From Flavobacterium sp. (GTDB lineage: Bacteria > Bacteroidota > Bacteroidia > Flavobacteriales > Flavobacteriaceae), in contig JAAURU010000107.1 in assembly GCA_012032075.1 (NCBI GenBank), positions 1-9,485 of the forward strand: DNA of 9,485 nucleotides, written 5' to 3'. The translations under genes were made by a program, and so were the position numbers. Within the stretch, counting starts at the first letter, position 1; the number at the start of each line of letters is the position of its first letter. Positions 6,923 through 9,485 of this stretch are shown here, one piece after another. The notes under the pieces are model-generated. The model was not told the DNA's origin. It was given only the letters and a program-made list of their open reading frames with translations, and did no database searches.

Positions 6923-6954
6923 TTTTCAAAAATAGGAAAGTTACTTTAGCTTTT

Positions 6955-9092
6955 CTAATACAACTCAATTTCATCAATCATTATCATACACTTTTTATTT
7001 TTTCGATATCTCCATGAGGGTAATTCGTTGTGATTTATTATCTTGATTTTGATTTTTGAAAATTTTTTAAAATTAAATTCTTGCGATTGCCATGGTAAAA
7101 TACTAATTATGTAATCTTCTTCAAAAGCATCAAAATTATAGGTCGTTATTGTTTTCCATTTCTTATTTTCTAAACCTGAAATTATGATTTCTTTTGGTTT
7201 AAAAATCCAATGTCTTTGGTCTTCCAAAAAGTTTATACGTAGTTTTTTGAAATTTAAATTATTAGTTACCAATTCAAACTCTGGATTTTTACCATACCAA
7301 CCAATCCAGTTGATATTAAAATCGTGATAACCACGAACACCATCCACAAGCGAATAGCTTCCTTTTCCTTGATAATCCTTTTCTGGAGTTTCTATATAAT
7401 TTACTTTCAAATTTCCCCCTAAATGATTGGTTGCGTTTTTACAAATTTTCAACCATTCTTCATAGTATCCTTTTGGAGACAAACCACCTTCACTTAGTTC
7501 ATAAATTCCTAATTCTTGAGAGGCTTCTGAAAATTTTTGAACCCGTTCTGTTAGTCCCTTTTTTACAATTTTATTCCCTTTTTCATCTTCAATAAACATT
7601 CCGTGTTTGTCTTTCCCGTAAAATTTTGATTGTTCAAAATGGACAAATTCCAAGGCTAATCTTAATTTTTTAATCCGGTTTAGTATTTCAGTATTCTTTT
7701 GTTCAGTGGTTTCCGCTTCTTCTAGAATTTTGTCATACTTATCCATGTTTTCAGTTGTTAGAAAAGTATTCCTAGCTTGATATGGACCAGAATAGATATC
7801 TAAAAATTGATCGTTTGCCAATTGATTTTTGGTCAACTCATCTAAATATTCTCTTATATAAACTGCCGATTTCCCATAAAACCTCTTAAAAAATCATCGG
7901 TAGTTTTATCAATATCTATAGTAGTGTCCCAAAGTAATTTAGCAATCAAATATTGTCTTAATTCTGAAAAATCTCCAGAAACATCAGCATAACCTTGAGC
8001 AAATACTCCCTTTACTTTATTATTTTGAAGTAATTTATAATTGTCTGCAAAAGTGTGAAGATTTGGAAAAGGCGACATATAATTCGAAAACTGCACGGTG
8101 TAATCCCAAACAAATAAATTGGAAGCCGTTTCTTTCCAACCTTTTAGCGGATTTAAGAAACTTGGATTATTTTGGGTAACAAAAGATTTACCTCTGCTTT
8201 CTTCAATTGGACAAAACAATGTATAGACATTTGGTTCAATTTCAAGATCAATTGGAGGTTTATAAGTATGTAAATAGGCTAATGTTACTATCTTATTTTT
8301 CGGAAATTTGGCAGCAATTTTATTGATAAAACAATATAAAGAACCTTGTGGACCACCATGTTTTTTATTTAATTCTTTACATTTTGAACATTCGCAATAA
8401 ATTACATCGTCATTTTGGCTAACCGAATAAAATTGCACTGGATTTTCTTTAATAAACTTTTCCAATTTTGAAATAACAATAGCAAATGTATCTTCATTTG
8501 TCATACATAAAGATTCTGGTCGACGCTTTTTTTCATAAAGTGCAAAATATTCTGGATGTGTTTTGAAATACTCTTTTGGAGAAAGTAATTTATCAAAAGA
8601 ATGACCCCACAATCCAAAATCATTTGTGTGCCAATCTAATTTATGCCAATCTCTAAAATCTTCATCATAACCATCTGGATAAAAAACAGCTCTATAATCG
8701 AAAGAAGGTTTGTATATTTTAGTAAAACGCTTTGGAAAACTTAATTTTTTCACTTCAGGAATATACATATCTTTTGAGGAGAATTTCCTAAAACCCCAAG
8801 TTTCTAATAAGGTATAAACTGCATATCTTAAATATTTAACCGAAGAACCTTCTAGATAAATTATTTTATCATCACTATAAATTTTGAAAGTATTTTCTTC
8901 TAATACTTCATTAATTGAAAGTGAAAACGTTACGTTTTGAGATTCAGTATCTATATAAAATTTACCGTTAGTAATTTTGTTTAGATTATCAATAAGAATT
9001 TGAGCAGCTTTTTTAGATTCTTCACCTATATAAGTAACCTCGTTTTTTTTTGAAACAGTAAATTCAATCATAGATTGAGCATTAATATTCAT
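6955..9092 (-). CDS. DUF4838 secreted protein with C-terminal discoidin-like domain, frameshifted
   Basis: A 712-residue protein after correction, probably exported and acting on or binding carbohydrate. Residues 20-120 resemble the hexosaminidase/glucuronidase-type N-terminal domain (AAQILIDNLNKITNGKFYI, YAVYTLLETWGFR). The DUF4838 domain follows: GHSFDKLLSPKEYFKTHPEYFAL, VSQNDDVIYCECSKCKE (Cys233, 235 and 238) and GSLYCFINKIAAKFP. About 575-712, with SLVDGVRG and WIGWYGKNPEFEL, looks like an F5/8 type C (discoidin) domain. The frame breaks at 7854: the run 7878-7881 lacks one base, and restoring it turns FMGNRQFI-stop into FYGKSAVYIREYLDELTKNQ. The open frame continues upstream of the ATG at 9092 to 9146 and encodes a hydrophobic, signal-like stretch (LRFYFILVVFIQSY) ending in NINAQ, so the real start is probably upstream although no ATG is there. 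The glycosyltransferase gene follows after 32 nt. Enzyme activity is inferred only. Confidence 0.88.
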
Positions 9093-9170
9093 GTAAGATT
9101 GGATAAAAACTACTAGAATAAAGTAAAATCTTAAAATTTTTAAAAATCACAATAGCAAATTAATTTTAAG

Positions 9171-9178
9171 CAAAAGTA
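9171..9178 (-). promoter_or_regulatory. Bacteroidota -7 box for the DUF4838 gene
   Basis: The minus strand reads TACTTTTG, an exact TAnnTTTG match, 78 nt before the ATG at 9092 and 24 nt before the upstream edge of the signal-peptide-like open frame (9146). That position fits a leader for a start near 9146-9150 better than for 9092. No clear -33 motif is seen. Confidence 0.45.
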
Positions 9179-9204
9179 AAAAGAAACACCGTCTTTTAAT
9201 TCGC

Positions 9205-9241
9205 TTTGGTTTAACAATTAACGCAATATTTTGAAAATATT
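9205..9241 (+). promoter_or_regulatory. Possible divergent promoter and palindrome ahead of the CocE-like gene
   Basis: TTTG at 9205-9208 is followed after 18 nt by TATTTTG at 9227-9233, one base short of the TAnnTTTG consensus. A perfect palindrome AATATTTT-G-AAAATATT spans 9225-9241 and overlaps the -7-like element, so it could be a regulator site or just AT-rich chance. The leader to ATG 9326 would be about 85 nt. The rest of the 9147-9325 gap shows nothing else. Confidence 0.25.
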
Positions 9242-9325
9242 TTAAAAAATCACATTCTATCTCTTTAATAAATTTAAAAAAAGACAATATCTTCGGGGAG
9301 AAAAATAAAAAACCAACATAAAAAA

Positions 9326-9485
9326 ATGAAAACTCTATTAAAAATTTTACTTTTATTTTTATCACTTTCTGCTTTTTCACAAGATGATATTGCTTCAAAA
9401 TTTGACAAAAAAGAAGTTTATGTTCCCATGCGAGATGGTACAAAATTATTTACAGCCATTTATACACCAAAAGACATTTCAAAAG
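9326..9485 (+). CDS. CocE/NonD (S15-like) family hydrolase, 5' end only
   Basis: The first 53 codons of a secreted alpha/beta-hydrolase. MKTLLKILLLFLSLSAFSQ is a clear signal peptide with a cleavage site before or near QDD, and the mature start KKEVYVPMRDGTKLFTAIYTPKD matches the N-terminal beta-strand region of the X-Pro dipeptidyl-peptidase (S15)/CocE group, which hydrolyses peptide, ester or amide bonds with a Ser-Asp-His triad. The catalytic residues lie beyond the window, so activity and specificity cannot be judged. It is transcribed divergently from the DUF4838 gene. The ATG is the only good start, directly ahead of the signal peptide; no strong Shine-Dalgarno is seen, as is usual in Bacteroidota. 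Confidence 0.75.
   Translation, partial: MKTLLKILLLFLSLSAFSQDDIASKFDKKEVYVPMRDGTKLFTAIYTPKDISK

Noticed and set aside
6927..6934. Minus-strand TATTTTTG, an exact TAnnTTTG box, just ahead of the glycosyltransferase start
   Set aside because: It ends only 4 nt before the ATG, requiring a leaderless transcript; the 32-nt gap to the upstream gene favours co-transcription and the match is easy by chance in AT-rich DNA.
9147..9443. Minus-strand open frame of 98 codons at the right edge
   Set aside because: Low-complexity translation rich in K, F and L, overlapping in antisense the clear signal-peptide gene at 9326-9485; a chance frame.
1..9485. A new defence, mobile or biosynthetic system
   Set aside because: All genes belong to known housekeeping, envelope or carbohydrate families; no integrase, transposase, toxin-antitoxin pair, restriction gene, tRNA or attachment-site repeat was found.

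Overview
The window is low-GC DNA (roughly 30% G+C by eye) that looks like the chromosome of a member of the Flavobacteriaceae, probably Flavobacterium or a close relative. The reasons are signal peptides ending in 'AQ' or 'SQ', promoter -7 boxes of the Bacteroidota type TAnnTTTG, a PorT-like outer-membrane barrel, a DUF4838 protein, a flavobacterial CinA, and two short repeat families I recognise from flavobacterial genomes. It appears to be a metagenomic or draft assembly, not a polished genome.

Layout. Positions 1-300 (minus strand) hold an internal piece of tryptophanyl-tRNA synthetase with distinctly higher G+C (about 42% by hand count over 1-240). Its sequence resembles cyanobacterial TrpS, not flavobacterial TrpS, and it loses homology where it meets the cinA 3' end, so it is probably a chimeric join. 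From 356 to 9092 every gene is on the minus strand. In transcription order these are: DUF4838/discoidin secreted protein (9092-6955) and family-2 glycosyltransferase (6922-5773); lipoylated 2-oxo-acid dehydrogenase E2 (5689-4362); outer-membrane beta-barrel protein (4269-3535); DEDDh exonuclease (3450-2680); then a tight cluster of fumarylacetoacetate-hydrolase-family protein (2578-1968), orphan histidine phosphotransfer (HPt) protein (1961-1617) and cinA (1602-356). At the right edge a divergent plus-strand gene begins, a secreted CocE/NonD-type hydrolase, cut off by the window end.

Main observation. Five genes (cinA, the FAH-family gene, E2, the glycosyltransferase and the DUF4838 gene) are broken by single missing bases. 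There are six such sites, nearly all in or beside short A/T runs, and restoring one base at each gives a full-length family protein. In the glycosyltransferase two restorations recover a conserved C-terminal tail down to position 5773. The pattern points to uncorrected homopolymer errors, so I annotate these as whole genes spanning the breaks. One of them (cinA) happens to create the slippery heptamer T TTT TTA.

There is no mobile element, CRISPR array, RNA gene or clear new defence or biosynthetic system. The most interesting non-gene structures are a family repeat inserted in frame in the glycosyltransferase, a palindromic repeat in the E2 interdomain linker, and a 7-bp-period repeat with inverted arms between the exonuclease and FAH genes. 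The genes are mostly housekeeping or envelope functions with no evident shared pathway, except that the DUF4838 protein and the glycosyltransferase are close enough to be co-transcribed.
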